Shown here piece by piece: positions 38,850 through 51,321 of a stretch of 64,000 nt of DNA (positions within the stretch are counted from its first letter, which is position 1; every line of letters starts with the position of its first letter). The notes under the pieces were generated by a model. That model was given only the letters and a program-made list of their open reading frames with translations, had not been told where the DNA came from and did not search any database. The stretch is from Oegoconia quadripuncta (lineage: Eukaryota > Arthropoda > Insecta > Lepidoptera > Autostichidae): positions 15,945,194 through 16,009,193 of the forward strand of contig OX438758.1 in the NCBI GenBank assembly GCA_949316235.1. The letters are read 5' to 3'. The translations under genes and the position numbers were made by a program.

Positions 38850-40850
38850 CTGGTGTAGAGCAATCAACCGAATTTTGTCGGGAAAAGTGTCATATGAGGG
38901 GGATGACGAATTGAAACGGGCTGCCCAATTATATTATAATAAACATAAGCACAATAAGACAAATAAATAAATGAAAATGAAAATTATGACTTTTAATTTG
39001 ATATTATGGCTATAGCAGTGGTTTTTTATACGTGTTTACTTCGGCTATAAGCTATAAATGAGCTAAGTCATCTATCATCTAACTATTATGGAAACGCCTA
39101 ATAAAAGACCACAATATAGTGAAGCCCTATTCCAACTAGCCAAGTCAAACTGGCCGAAGACGTTCTTTTGAGAGTGAGCCAATGCCAAAGTCGTATTTCT
39201 GTTTCATTTTCCTGTTACAAGAAATTACACGACGACTTTGGCTTTCGCTCTCAAAAGAACGTCTCGAAACAATTCATAAAAGGAATATATACACGTATGT
39301 ATAGGTATGGGTATATATGGCCAACGTCTAGTATAGGTACATGATAAGAGATGTCGCTACTATTCAAAATGGGATATCAAAATATGCCGTAAGGGGGCTC
39401 TCTTTTCCTTTTGGTATAGTTATTTCACTCTTTGACTTATTACCAGCTCTTATATAAAGTAATCTAATTAATACTGATTGTTAATTATTGTGGTGATTTA
39501 TCATAAAGATATTCCTAATTAATATTGTTTGTTGATTATTGTGTGGATTTATGTTGATTTTATTGAAATTAAAATAATTAAAAAGAAGTGACACCTAGTA
39601 ATGTTTACCGATCCTTTAACTATTGATTTGTATATGTTATACATTAATAAAAGTTAGTTTCAAACCAGACTAAAGACTAAAGAAGAAATACTTATTTTAT
39701 TGTATACTTACCTATTACATTGTTTCAATTAATGTTGATTTATTCTTAAAATAATGTCATTGATCTCTTATGAATGAATAAACATGTTTATTTACATAAA
39801 GACAGTACTTTATTTCAATAAACATTCCCAAATTTTGAGAAGCAGCCAAAATGAGAAGTGGCCATAATGACATGTAGTCTATTACCGAGTTGGTTGCCAT
39901 AATGAGAATAAGCCGTAATGCGCCTAAACCCACAATAGGTTCAATCTAAACCACTGCTTTGCTTTAATCGATATTTTACGATTGAGTTCAACATCTATTT
40001 ATTTTCGATTGTTTTGACTTGGCTTTAATTGGATGATTGTAATAGTTCTAAGAATGATTGTACAGACATAAATCAAGTGTTAACTGATCAGTAATATTCT
40101 ACTATTCTTTTTTGTAAATGGTGAAACTTCACTTTTTAGTCGTGGAATTGTTTGTTGAAGTCCTTCACTGCCTATTGACGCTATTGATTATGTGATACTG
40201 ACAACACTGCAAGATTCTTTTCCTTCTACACACGTCACAGTCTCTGTAAATTATAAAAGACGAGACTGTATGGTATATAACCTTTTGCCTATCCTATGAA
40301 TAAATTTAAAAAAATTGTTCTTTTCGTTTCGATTTCCTCCTTCCTTTCCTTCCCTCCAATTTGACCCACGCAGCACGTGCACACGGATTCGGAAAAGTTA
40401 TTGATCCGGAAGACCAATTAATTCAGATAGACTATTGTACAAGTAAGTAATGTAAGTATAATTCAGTTCAGCGAAGAAGACGGTGGGTCGGTAACAATCG
40501 CCAAAAAGGACTGTCTGACGCCAAGAAAAAGCGAAGTGTTATGGCCGCCCGTCAAACAAATCAAGCTTTATAATCAACTACCTACTGCTTAAGGACACTT
40601 CACCAGATGATAAATGGAAGAAATATGCCGTAAAACGAGTCTTTTATGAAACTGGTCCGTATATTAATTAATAGTGTGTAACGTGGCGATTTTATACAGT
40701 ATGATATATTATATATATATATAGTTGAAAATATTTAGAGAAAACCCAAAAGATCCACTTTTAACGAAAAATACGCTCATTTCAGGACTAGTGACGCCAT
40801 CTAGTCACAGAACAGGCGCAACAACTCAATAAACGGGTTTCCATCATACT
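38850..40850. other. No gene seen; one long inverted repeat
   Basis: AT-rich spacer with the inverted repeat at 39159-39263, a short pair ACAGTCTC/GAGACTGT near 40225-40260, a pyrimidine-rich tract (40326-40360) and a (TA)n run near 40709. The element ends of the P-like transposon should lie in its left part but were not identified. Confidence 0.4.
39159..39263. repeat. Long inverted repeat (arms about 34 nt)
   Basis: GACGTTCTTTTGAGAG...GCCAAAGTCGT (39159-39194) faces ACGACTTTGG...CTCTCAAAAGAACGTC (39232-39263). The outer 16 and inner 11 bases of the arms match exactly, with a short unpaired bulge between. It may be a small MITE or folded RNA. Confidence 0.7.
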
Positions 40851-40854
40851 GATC

Positions 40855-41046
40855 TTGCACAGAGAAGAAGAAAATGGTAGAGGAAGTGTACCGATCATGG
40901 AATACGTTTTGGAATACGTTTTTGAGTACGTCCCCGATCACCCCTCGCCCCGCGACCCTTACGCGGCCAGTACGCGTCTGCGAGTCGAACGCAATGCACG
41001 TCGGCGAGAGGAGATTGAAAGATTTCGCGCGCTATCAAATATTTAG
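40855..41046 (+). other. Unrecognised short frame after an acceptor-like site
   Basis: After TTGCACAG the frame reads 'EYVLEYVFEYVPDHPSPRDP' and 'STRLRVERNARRREEIERFR' to TAG/TAG-type end at 41046. The first part is a DNA repeat of GGAATACGTTTT. The CG-rich composition differs from the flanks. It could be an exon or retroelement remnant; no family recognised. Confidence 0.2.
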
Positions 41047-41303
41047 GTAGGTTGCTTTGTTGCGTATTTCCCGACCTTTTTGGTATAATTTAGTAAATTT
41101 TACTTAAATATTATTGCAAAATGATCTATTTAATTATACTGCAGTTCAATTCCGTCCAATTAGGTGGGTTTCTTTCATAACGGTTTTTTATTATAAATAA
41201 ATGATGTTCCCAATATGGAATATAGTGGAATAGTATTCCATATTAGGAAATTTGGAAGTAATAAAAAACAGCAGGTTAAAAAAGGACAAGGACAACTAAA
41301 GGT

Positions 41304-41615
41304 TTGACAAACCTTCGACTAGTGGTGTTAAAACAAAAGAAATTGAAGAAGGTACAGCCAAAATACGAGTCATCGTCATTCTCAGATACTGAAAAAATAT
41401 CTTTGGCATCGGATTCTGAAGATGAGTTGCCAAATAAGCTGCAACCAAATGATCCCGATGCAGATGACGAATGTGTGTACTGCTGTGGCCTTTACAGTAG
41501 AGATACTAGAGGTGAAGAATGGATTCAATGCATTGCTTGCCGCCAGTAGAGTCATGTTGAATGCTCAGGCGCAGAATGTGCTGATTTTATTTGTGATTTT
41601 TGTCTGCAAGGCTAG
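41304..41615 (+). pseudogene. pogo/jerky-type transposase C-terminus with a treble-clef-like finger
   Basis: An acidic linker ('SSSFSDTEKISLASDSEDEL') precedes 'DDECVYCCGLYSRDTRGEEW' and 'IQCIACRQ', then TAG at 41547-41549 and, in the same frame, 'SHVECSGAECADFICDFCLQ' to the stop at 41613-41615. Insect pogo-type transposases often end in this C-x2-C...W-x-C-x2-C-x-x-W-x-H-x2-C...C-x2-C finger. The TAG stands where Trp (TGG) is expected, a one-base change. The DDE part is missing. Confidence 0.65.
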
Positions 41616-41619
41616 AACT

Positions 41620-42420
41620 ACAATTTAATCTTATAGCTTTTTTTGTGTATCTTATATGGAATACCCTATTCCATATTTGGTACCTTTTTTAGAAGTGCCT
41701 TTTTCCTTTATTTTCGTTTTGAGATGATTGTTGAGAGAATTATTGTTTTAGTTGTATTTTTGTCTCTCCGTTCAAATGAACGGACATAATTTACTATTAC
41801 TGGGTATACCTAAATGCCCAAAAATACTCTAGGGACACTCTATCGACACAGTGTTTAAGCGTTTGTTTCTTAACTGATTCGGGGCCCTCATGGTATTAAG
41901 TGAGGTGATCGCGGTTGCTCATTATGGCACCAGTAATACACAAGGTCTACATGATTGTGTAGAGCGGTTATCTGTACTCGTTTGCACTCAGCTAGCCTCT
42001 CGACAAAATGAAGGAAATCTACCATAAAGATTATTGTTAAGAATAACAACAAAAATTATAAGAAATCTGATTAAATTTACGAGTCTCTATGCCTCGGAAC
42101 ACATATTATCGGTATATAGTGGCCGTTGATACTGTCGGCCTTGGTCTTTACCTATGAAATTGCCGTGTTGTATGAAGAACGCTGTTTTCTCTATACAAAC
42201 ATTTTTGTTTTTTTTTGGGAACGGCAAATCCAAATTTAGCCAAACTTTGTGTGTATTATCGGACAACATCAAACTAAGTATAGGCTGTATTAATTTTTAA
42301 AAGGTTCGCTACCCAACTCTCCCTTGTATTGTTTTACCATAGCCATCCAACCCGAGACTACACACCAAGAATCGCCACTGTAGGATAAGTAAAATCCAAA
42401 CAGACTGTTCAAATGATAAG
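41620..42420. other. No gene convincingly seen
   Basis: GGAATA/TATTCC palindromes flank the pogo fragment (41214-41255 and 41657-41675). A minus-strand frame at 42272-42087 has no recognisable motif. Confidence 0.3.
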
Positions 42421-42429
42421 TTTCTTACA

Positions 42430-43270
42430 GAGAGCAACTGTGCGTCGTTGGCTTCGTAGATATGAAGAGGAAGGCTCAATTGAAGACTAACCCCGAAGAC
42501 CTCGTCCCCGTATTTTGACCGCAGAGCGAGTTCAACGAATGGTGAACATATATGAACGTTCACCATTCACACAAACACCCCAGTTTGCGGAGGAGTATAA
42601 TTGTAATCAAGCGACGATCAGGAGAGCCCTTCACCGCGCTGGAGTACACCACAGGCGACCAGCAAAAAAAAATTATATTATGTGCCGAATTAAAGGCATA
42701 GGGATTTAGATTTTTCTCAGGCTATATTTTCGGACGAGAAACCTTTTAGATCAAGTCAGCAAGGTCGGGTGAATTTATGGAGGGTTAATAATACGCGATA
42801 TGTCCCCTTGAACGTGCGTCTAAATAATGAATCGGGCCGCATTATCATGAACATGTAGGGGTGGATGAGTACCCATGTGAAGGCCGTGCCAGGTTAATTG
42901 ACCTATATACCAAGGAGGGCGAAAGGCGTTATGCTATCCACAGTGCGAATAGTATATCCCGAGAACGAAGTTATACAATTTATGTTTTTTCAGGACAATT
43001 GTCCTATTCACCGTGCCCGAATAGTTCAGGACTGGCTGCGAGAATAGGATGGCATTGAATCGGTGCCTTGGCTCTCCCGCTCGCCAGACCTCAACCCCAT
43101 CTATGGGCAATAATGGTCCAAAGGTGGGACTGCCGAAGTGAAAGGAGACAAGAGGCACTCATAACCCACTGACGAAGTGTGGGAATCTTTTCGGACACCA
43201 ATTTATGCGAAGAACTCGTTCACTCTATGAGACGCCGATGCGATGCAATTATAGATGCGGGGCGGGGGGG
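42430..43270 (+). pseudogene. Tc1-type transposase, decayed
   Basis: The paired helix-turn-helix region reads 'RATVRRWLRRYEEEGSIED' then stop, 'PRRPRPRILTAERVQRMVNI' and 'NCNQATIRRALHRAGVHHRR'. The catalytic part reads 'AIFSDEKPFRSSQQGRVNLW' (first Asp, near 42735), 'FFQDNCPIHRARIVQDWL' (second Asp, near 42995) and 'SVPWLSRSPDLNPI' followed by an apparent 7-bp loss that removes the catalytic Glu-Asn before 'WAIM'. At least five frame changes. Terminal repeats were not found. Confidence 0.8.
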
Positions 43271-43309
43271 GCTTGACAAAATATTAAGGAAAATAACATT
43301 TCTGTGCCA

Positions 43310-45297
43310 CAAGTGCAGCACACGCCGCAAACTCAGCAAATAATTTCTTTATAAACATAGGAAAGATTCTTGCTGAAAAATCACAAATCGAGTGTTCCAG
43401 ATTTAGTAACCCTGCCCCCGATTCGCAATTACACTCTTTTGTTATGACTGACACAGACGAAATGGAAATTGAAAATATTATTATGACTTTGAGAGATGAC
43501 TGTGCAACTGGCATAGATAAAATTCCTTGCTCATTCATTAGAAAACATAAGACTTTCCTTACCCCCGTATTGACACACTTGTTTAACCTCTGCCTTTCTA
43601 CAGGAATGCTTTAAAAAGGGCAATGGTAAAGCCTATATTCAAGAACGGAGATAAATCTTGTGTGAATAACTACCGACCGATTGCCATTCTTCCATCCCTC
43701 TCCAAAATCTTAGAAAGAATTATTTACAAACGATTGGTACACTATCTGGATAATAACAATATACTCGCCCCCACTCAATATGGTTTCCGATCTAAACGCT
43801 CCACTAGCGACGCAGTTCACGAACTTACCGACCACGTGATAAGACAAATGGACCTCCAACAGAAGTGCGTAGCTATTTTTCTAGACCTCGCAAAAGCTTT
43901 TGACACAGTTAACATTCCCATCCTACTTACCAAGCTGGAACGGCTAGGAATAAGAGGACTACAACACAAACTTTTGCAAGATTATCTTTGTGATAGAAGT
44001 CAATGTGTCAATATTGATAATACCATTAGTGAAGAACTTCCCATAGAATATGGCGTCCCACAGGGTAGCATTATAGGGCCTATCCTATTTTTGATTTATA
44101 TTAATGATTTATGCACCAAACATCTTCGCAATGGTAAGATAATATCTTACGCTGACGATACGGCATTAATATTTAGCGCGGATAGTTGGCATGACACAAA
44201 TGCTCGAGCCCAAGATGGATTCAATCTAGTCACGCAATGGCTAAAGACTAATTCAGTGTCCTTGAACCCTGAAAAGACTAAGTACATGACCTTCTCGCAT
44301 AACTCTTCTTCCCAACCAGTGGAAAATAGTTTTTCAATAGTTACACACCTATGCATGGATCCCCCTAATGACAGTGGTTGCGAATGTCCCAAACTTAGGT
44401 CTACAAAATCAATAAAATACCTAGGTGTCATTATAGATAATTACCTAAATTTTAAGGAGCACATAGAAACCCTTACTGCCAGAGTAAGAAAATTGATATG
44501 TTTTCAAAAACCTGAGACACGCGGCAAACCGTTACCTGCTCAAAACTGTGTATTTATCTCTATGCCAATCTCTGCTACTCTATTGCATCACCGCATGGGG
44601 CGGCTCCTACATCACGAGCATAATCAAACTTGAAAGAGCCCAGAGGGCCATCCTTAAAGTTAGCAATTTCCGACCTTTCCAATATCCAACTGCCCAAATC
44701 CTGGCCGAGTTTGATGCTCTATCTGTGCGACAATTGTTCATTTTACAAATAATTGTCAAAAAGCACTCGACAACAACATATGACCCCTCTTCCCTTTCCA
44801 CACGTAGACTAGCACATTTAGTCTGTCCTAGCGAATCCTTCCGCTTTGCTCACTCGCAGCGATTTTTCTGTTTTCTCGGAGCGTACCTATAGAATAAAAT
44901 AAACCAACATCTGAATATCTACTCATTGAACCAAATGGAATGTAAGAAACTCACATCCAACTGGCTAAAACGCAAAACATACGATGAAACAGAAAAGTTG
45001 CTGACAGTAGTAGCTTAGGTCCTAATTGTAAGATAATCACGCATTCTGAGTAAGTGAGTAGATAGGTTAATGTAAAGTAAGGTTATTTAAGAGTAAATAG
45101 GAAATATTTTATTGTTTATTTAATTTAAGTGTAAGTATAGGTCTCATTATTTTTGTTTTAGCAATCGTGTTGCCTAAGACACAAGTAAACATTTACTTAG
45201 TTTAGGTAACATAATATAGTAATATCATGTCATGTCATGTCATGTATTTAGGTTAATTTTTATACTGAAATAAATTTTATCTTATCTTATCTTATTT
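43310..45297 (+). pseudogene. LINE-D: CR1/Jockey-group ORF2, 5'-truncated
   Basis: It starts in the region before RT ('FFINIGKILAEKS', 'IENIIMTLRDDCATGIDKIP'), shifts frame near 43615, then a clean 1-kb frame: 'YRPIAILPSLSKILERII', 'TQYGFRSKRSTSDAV', 'FLDLAKAFDTVNIPILL', 'GVPQGSIIGPILFLIYINDL', and 'YADD' at 44148-44159. After a frameshift near 44500-44550 the C-terminus continues 'LLYCITAWGG' to a stop near 45018. The 3' UTR has a (CATGT)n run (45226-45245) and ends in (ATCTT)n at 45278-45297. The sequence is a relative of LINE-E. Confidence 0.85.
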
Positions 45298-45640
45298 CTC
45301 TTAACCAATTTCTCTTAAATGGCTTGTTTAAGTTTTTCTACAGTGAATCGATAATTAGATAAATATAGCTCACTTTTGTAAAGTCGTGTCACAGAATTTT
45401 GTAAATTTATGAAGTCTGAAAAAAAATTCACTCTTATGCTTTAATAAAAGTAAGTATTTTTATTATTAGATGAGCAATACACCATTCGTTCTAAAAACAC
45501 TTTTACAACTGTTTTTAAATATTAGATCTATGATGTATTTCCTTACAGACGAATTTCTTTCTAATTTCTAAAATTCCATTCCAAATCTATATAGGTTTAA
45601 ACTTTTAAGACAGACATAATTTAACAGAGCTTTAACGAAT

Positions 45641-45913
45641 ATGTTCGTTGATTTTAGAATTGCTGCAGCGATCGTAAATGCACATTATCGCGTGGCTACT
45701 GACACCAGGCTTGCCTCAGAAATACTGAATATCATACACGATAGAATCAACACGCCTAATCTGTTACGTGATTATGTAGAAATGAAAAATCTCAATCGTC
45801 AGAGAGTGACTTTTACGGCCATGGAAGCACAAATGCCTCATTTCGATGAGTTTCCGCAATTAAACGACGATGACGTCATTTCAATAGCCCTAGCCCTTTC
45901 ACACCTGGCTTAA
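45641..45913 (+). pseudogene. ISL2EU-like (IS4-type) DDE transposase C-terminus
   Basis: 'DFRIAAAIVNAHYRVATDTR', 'ASEILNIIHDRINTPNLLRD', 'VEMKNLNRQRVTF' and 'FDEFPQLNDDDVISIALALS' recall the C-terminal end of ISL2EU-type DDE_4 transposases ('DFRIA.AL.NA...L.N..N.L..YV....LNR.R..F'). Only about 90 residues remain, without the catalytic core. Assignment is from remembered pattern only. Confidence 0.45.
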
Positions 45914-46069
45914 ATGATCGTGAGTTCGTATTTTGAAAAATTCTCTAAGCGCGCGAAATCTGTTTCGTCGCACCTACCCGAGGTCCCACGACAGTAAGTT
46001 CGCTAATTAACCAATAGAAAATAGTTACGCGGTACTTAGGCGCTCAGTCGCTCGGCACGTGTCGGCAAA

Positions 46070-47460
46070 ATGGCTGCGTGCCTTGACCCCCGTACGAAGC
46101 GACGTAAGTATTTGTTAAATTTTGATCTAATATCGTTAATTTATTGCTGGTTTTAGTTTATTTTCACCATAATTGGACTTAAAATACAGTTGAACAAAAT
46201 ATTTTGACGCAATCTTCTATATTTATTGATGTAGCTTGTGGCAAAACAGGGAGCTTACGTCTGTGAGCTTTAGGTTATTGTTCCATCTACTCACTGTACT
46301 GAGTTCGGTAGATTGGTTCGACGGTTATTAAGGTTATAATGCGTTTTTATTATTTTTTAGGGCTGCCATTAAATAACGAGTCTATCCTTGACCTGCTGAA
46401 TGATGAGGATTGCTCAGATATCGACATGGATGAGGCTGATGAGGAATTTGGTCCTCCTACACTTGCGAGTGGAGATGAAATGCCAGATGACGTGCAAGGT
46501 GCAGGCTTAAAAAGGTATGTCGAAGTTATACAACTAAATGATGAAGCTGACTCAAGTCCATCGCAGCCTAAAAAAGCTAAACAAATGAAAGTTAAATTAC
46601 CTCAACGTAAACGACTCTGGAAAAAGTGTAATTACATCGATAAGCTTCATAACTACTCTGGCCATCCTAAACCGAATAAAATTCGATCACCTGCTGAATA
46701 TTTCGCCGATTACTACAGTGATGTTTTTTTTGAGAATATGGCTCTATGTACAAATCTGTACTATATGAGACACACCGGTAGAGTCTTGAATACGACTAAA
46801 CAAGAAATGAAGCGGTGGTATGGTATTCATCTCCTCATGGGAATACTTCCGATCCCAGGTACTCCATGTACTGGCGGAGAAACATTAGTATTGACATGAT
46901 AACATCTGCAATGACACGAGACAGATTGGCGCTGTTGCGAAATAACTTACACGTTGTTGATACGGACACTGTGCCAGCTAAAGATGCAGGAAATGCTCTC
47001 TGGAAAGTGCAACCGGTTCTCGACGTTGTCAAAAAAGGATGCGACAAAATTCTGCGAGTTCCAGGCAGGTATTCAGTAGACGAGCAAATGATTCCGTTTA
47101 CGGGAAAATGTCACTTACGGCAACTTGTTAAGAACAAACCCCGCCCAGTAGGTTTAAAAAATTTCGTGGTCACAACCAGTGAAGGCCTAATGGTAGATTC
47201 CGAAATATATTATGGCAATAACCCTGTGCTTTCTCACCGACTGGGCCTTGGACCTAGAGTTGTTCTTCGGCTCATTCAAAGCGTTCCACCAGGGAGCTGT
47301 GTCTTTTTTGACAGATATTTTACAACCATTCCACTATTGGACGAATTGACCCAGCGTGGGTATCATGGAACAGGCACCATCATGGCTAATCGTGTACCGG
47401 ATCGTAAAGAAATGAGTTTAAAAGAAGAAGAATCGAATTATGTGAGTTGTAAATATAATA
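46070..47460 (+). pseudogene. piggyBac-type transposase 1, two exons, 3'-truncated
   Basis: Exon 1 (46070-46103) is just 'MAACLDPRTKR' plus one base, ending at GTAAGT; exon 2 begins 46361 after TTTTTTAG and joins in frame ('R/LPLNNESILDLLND'). An acidic stretch ('DIDMDEADEEFGPP') leads to the transposase domain 'KIRSPAEYFADYYSDVFFEN', then a frameshift near 46860, 'SVDEQMIPFTGKCHLRQLVK' (first catalytic Asp), 'VFFDRYFTTIPLLDEL' (second Asp) and 'RGYHGTGTIMANR'. Homology stops near 47460 at a GT-rich microsatellite; the third Asp and Cys-rich finger are missing. Such enzymes insert at TTAA. Confidence 0.85.
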
Positions 47461-47477
47461 TGAGAGGTTACTTGGTC

Positions 47478-47566
47478 AGATATGTGTCGGTGTGCGTGCG
47501 TGTATGTATTTATGTATGTGTGTGTGTGTTTATGTATGTGTGTGTATTTATGTATAGTATTTTATT
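47478..47566 (+). repeat. GTGT/TATGT microsatellite
   Basis: Runs of GTGTGCGTGCGTGTATG and TATGTATGTGTGTGTG follow the truncated piggyBac gene. Confidence 0.7.
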
Positions 47567-47871
47567 TTAAAGTTATAAGTGAGTAAGGAATTGCATAAGA
47601 TACAAAACGTAAAGGATAAAATTTCAGAATTTGGCTATCTGCAGAGATAAATTAGTTTTTCTGTAAAGGGTAGGTACTAGATGGTGTCTGCACATGCCAT
47701 ACGGATGTCATCCTTGGGTTCAGAAGGAAGCAGTGAAAATTTCTCCACTTCCCTCCACATCTGCAGAATATGCTGACACCTACATTTATAAATATTTAAA
47801 AATATTTAAAAAGGAATACTTATGGTTTTAGTTGAGCACCATTACAACTTGTGTTATTAATGTAAAGGAAT

Positions 47872-49522
47872 TTATATCGATCCAATGGCTTCAGTCGCTT
47901 GATAATTTAATGTCTTTAGCCATTCCGTTAGTGCCTTTTTGACTTCAAATGAAGTTTTGGAGTAGATATTAATATTTCGGTTTATTTTATTATATAAGTG
48001 AGCAGACCAAAAATTGAACTGTTTACGTGCATATTTAGTTTTAGTAGGAATAGCACTGATGACGTTAGGAATCCTTCTCCCAGTTGATGTGATAGGTCTG
48101 TAGGTAAGACTTTTATGTCGTTTAATAATATTGTACATAATTGCCAATTGTCTGACAGTCATCACATTGCAGAATGAGTAAAGTTCTGAAGTTAGAAATC
48201 TACAAGGTTTAAAAAACATAACTTTGAGAAGAGCTCTTTGAGCCCTCTCCAGTTCCAGAAATTTTGTTTTGTTGGAGCCGCCCCATGCTGGGATGCAATA
48301 CACCAATAAAGATTGACCGAGTGCTAGATAAATTTTTATTAAAAGCTCTTTTGTGCAGACGTGTCTTAGTATTTTGAATATCCAAATGAGCTTTCTGAGT
48401 CGACTGGAGATTAAATCCAAATGTTGGTGCCAATGTAGTTTCTGGTCAATCTTCACTCCCAAGTATTTGGTGTGATCAACTCTCTCTAACACAGGGCAAC
48501 TACACGTTGCGTTAACACCGTGACGCTCAGAATGAGTCCTAATACTGAGATTGGATGAGGGTTGTGACGAATTATATATGGAAAAACAAATGTAATTTGT
48601 TTTTCCAGTATTTAATGTCAGCAGGTTAATTTTCAGCCAATTGCCAATTTCAATCAAACCCTCCTCAGCATACTGAAATACTTCTTCCCATGTGTCCCCG
48701 TAAAAGACAATGGCTGTGTCATCTGCATAAGAAAATATTTTTCCATGATTAATTATTTTACTGCAAAGGTCGTTTATGTATATTAGGAAGAGAGTTGGTC
48801 CAAGAACACTTCCCTGGGGTACGCCAATAGTTATATCCCTCTCCTCACTAATGACATTACCAACCTTGACACATTGTGTGCGCTGATTAAGGTAACTCTC
48901 AAAAATTGCAAGTGCAGTGCCTCTGACACCGATTCTTTCCAGTTTATTTAGTAAAATCGGGATAGAGACGGTGTCAAACGCTTTTTTTAGGTCTAAGAAT
49001 ACTGTTAAACATTTCTTTCCAGTATCCATTTTCTCAACAATAAGAGAACTTAATGCGAGAAGAGCGTCTTCAGTTGACGTGCCCTGCCTGAATCCATATT
49101 GTCTGTCGCCAAGATGTTATTTTTATTTAAGAAACCGATTAATCTAGTATTTAAGATTTTTTCAAAGATTTTTGAAATGGCTGGCAGTACCGAAATTGGG
49201 CGGTAATTATTTACATCGTCTCTGTCTCCATTCTTGAAAACTGGTGTTACTATGGACTTTTTAAAGGTTCTCGGGAACACACCATTCTCTAGGCATAGAT
49301 TAAAAAGGTCACAAAGAATAGGTATTATCTGTAATTTTACTGTTTTTAAGAATTTGGTTGGTATATTGTCCCAGCCTGGGGCACTATCCGAGTCTAGTCT
49401 CATAAGAAGATTTTCTACCTCCGAGCAATCAGTGTCAAGCAGAACTAATGATGGTAAGGTTGTGTTGCAATTTTTATACACATTAATCTCAAAACTAGCT
49501 GGCGCGTCTACAATTTCATTTT
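47872..49522 (-). pseudogene. LINE-E: CR1/Jockey-group ORF2, 5'-truncated, one frameshift
   Basis: From right to left: 'VENLLMRLDSDSAPGWDNIP', 'NNYRPISVLPAISKIFEKIL', a frameshift near 49110, 'QYGFRQGTSTEDALLALSS', 'FLDLKKAFDTVSIPILLNKL', 'GVPQGSVLGPTLFLIYINDL', 'YADD' at 48729-48718, 'YLGVKIDQKLHWHQHLDLIS', ending with a stop at 47872. A single frameshift in 1.65 kb marks this as one of the youngest LINE copies here. Its motifs are close to LINE-D. The 3' UTR lies left of 47872 without a clear tail. Confidence 0.88.
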
Positions 49523-49579
49523 ATTGGGCTTCACGGAAAAGTCTGTTTCAGCTGAAAAGAGCTCGAAGTACTCAAGATA

Positions 49580-50150
49580 ACAATTATTTTTAGTTTTTTA
49601 TTAATGCTAGCCACAATTCTTGTTCACAAAACTTAGACAAGAAAAAATGCATAAGACTGCATTGAATTCAATATTGTGTTTTAGCATAAGGGAAAGAATG
49701 GTTTATTTATATATAAGTGGTATATTTTGAGTAACAATGTTATCCGATGTAACCGTTTGTTTTTTGAAATACATAAATACATTTTCTTATAATTAATACC
49801 ATTGCACCAACACTCCGATCGTGCAAAAAATAATAGCTGTTTCATTATTTTTTAATGAAAATGATGGATAAATAACAGTGAAATAGCTGAAGTTTTACTA
49901 TTTTAGGGTTGATTAGATATTAAAAGCCCCTTTCGTCTAGCACCTACTTACATTTATGAGATGATTATGAACGACTCTTTGCGAGTTACCATTGTCTTTT
50001 TTCTATTGTAAACATCAACACTACAATAATGACTTTATTATTTTTCGAAAATGAAAATAAAATCTCTTTCGATCAACATTAAAGTTTTTTATTCGAAATC
50101 AACAAAATAAACACAAGCACTTTCATTTCTACAGATGAGTGGAGCGACTG
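49580..50150. other. No gene seen
   Basis: AT-rich spacer between LINE-E and the minisatellite. Confidence 0.4.
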
Positions 50151-50250
50151 CTTATTCAGTCGCTCCACTCATTTATAGGTACTGCGTCGTCGTCGTATGC
50201 TTTTCATTATTTCACTCCTTTGTAATTGTTGGTTCTTCTTAGTTCATTGT

Positions 50251-50593
50251 AACCGCTGCGTCCTCGTCCGGTGATTCACTATTTGCTGCACTCCGCTGTA
50301 CCCGCTGCGTCGTCGTCCGCTGATTCAATATTTGCTGCACTCCGCTATAACCGCTGCGTCGTCGTCCGCTGATTCAATATTTGCTGCACTCCGCTATAAT
50401 CGCTGCGTCGTCGTTCGGTGATTTACTATTTGCTGCACTCTGCTGTAACCGCTGCGTCGTCGTCCGGTGATTCACTATTTGCTGCACTCCGCTGTACCCG
50501 CTGCGTCGTCGTCCGGCGATTCACTATTTGCTGCACTCAGCTGTAACCGCTGCGTCGTCGTCCACTGGTTCACCACTTACTTTACTCTTCTGT
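50251..50593 (+). repeat. 49-bp minisatellite, seven copies
   Basis: ACCGCTGCGTCGTCGTCCG-type units start at 50251, 50300, 50349, 50398, 50447, 50496 and 50545, exactly 49 bp apart, with the shared end TTTGCTGCACTCCGCTGT. The last copy is degenerate. More decayed copies extend to about 50155 and 51130, and 50640-50815 looks like an inverted stretch (GAGGACGATGTAGCGACTACAGC). Confidence 0.92.
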
Positions 50594-51321
50594 AGCTATT
50601 GCGTTGTTATTCAGTGTATCATGTCGTTCAGAGAATGACAATGCAAGAGCAAGTGGAGAGGAAAGACAAGTAAACCAATAGAGGACGATGTAGCGACTAC
50701 AGCAAAGTGCTGTGAGTGAAGAACAACTGAATGGCAAAGCAACAGCTACAACGGAGTGGAGCAAGTGAAAAAGCAGTACATGACAACGCGACAGCTAAAG
50801 GAGAGTGGAGTGAGTGGTGTACCAGTTTTCACTGGTTGCACTTCGCTGTAGTCGTTATTTTGTCCCTTAGTTTACCAATCGCTCCATTCTGCTGTGGTTA
50901 TTGCGTCACCATCCTCTGGTTCTTTTCTCATGGCATTTTCTGTAAACGATGCGTCTTCCATGGGTAATTCGCTGCACTCCACTCTAGTCCATCGCTGTCT
51001 CGTATACCACTTTCTACACTCAGTTGTAGCCAATGCGTCATACATATTTCGCTAGTTCACTACTCACTCGAGCATCATCTTCTAGTTCACTCGCTCCACT
51101 CCGCTGTGCCTGTTGCACCTTTGTGTACTATCTCTTCACTCGCTCAGTAACGTTGTTACAAAAGGAAAGAGTCCCGTCCAAAAAATAACAAGTATTGCGG
51201 TTTGATCTGGAGTCACATTACTCCAGACTAATATGTCCTCCATATTGTGGACATCGAAATCGTCGAGGTTTTCGTGGGCTTCCGCTATTTCTGACCAATC
51301 CTGTTCAAGTCGTGAGCGACA

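Noticed and set aside
50251..50593. CRISPR-like array
   Set aside because: Units are contiguous 49-bp repeats without unique spacers, in a eukaryotic context.
50731..50967. 78-residue frame in the minisatellite flank
   Set aside because: It derives from degenerate repeat units and lacks any domain.
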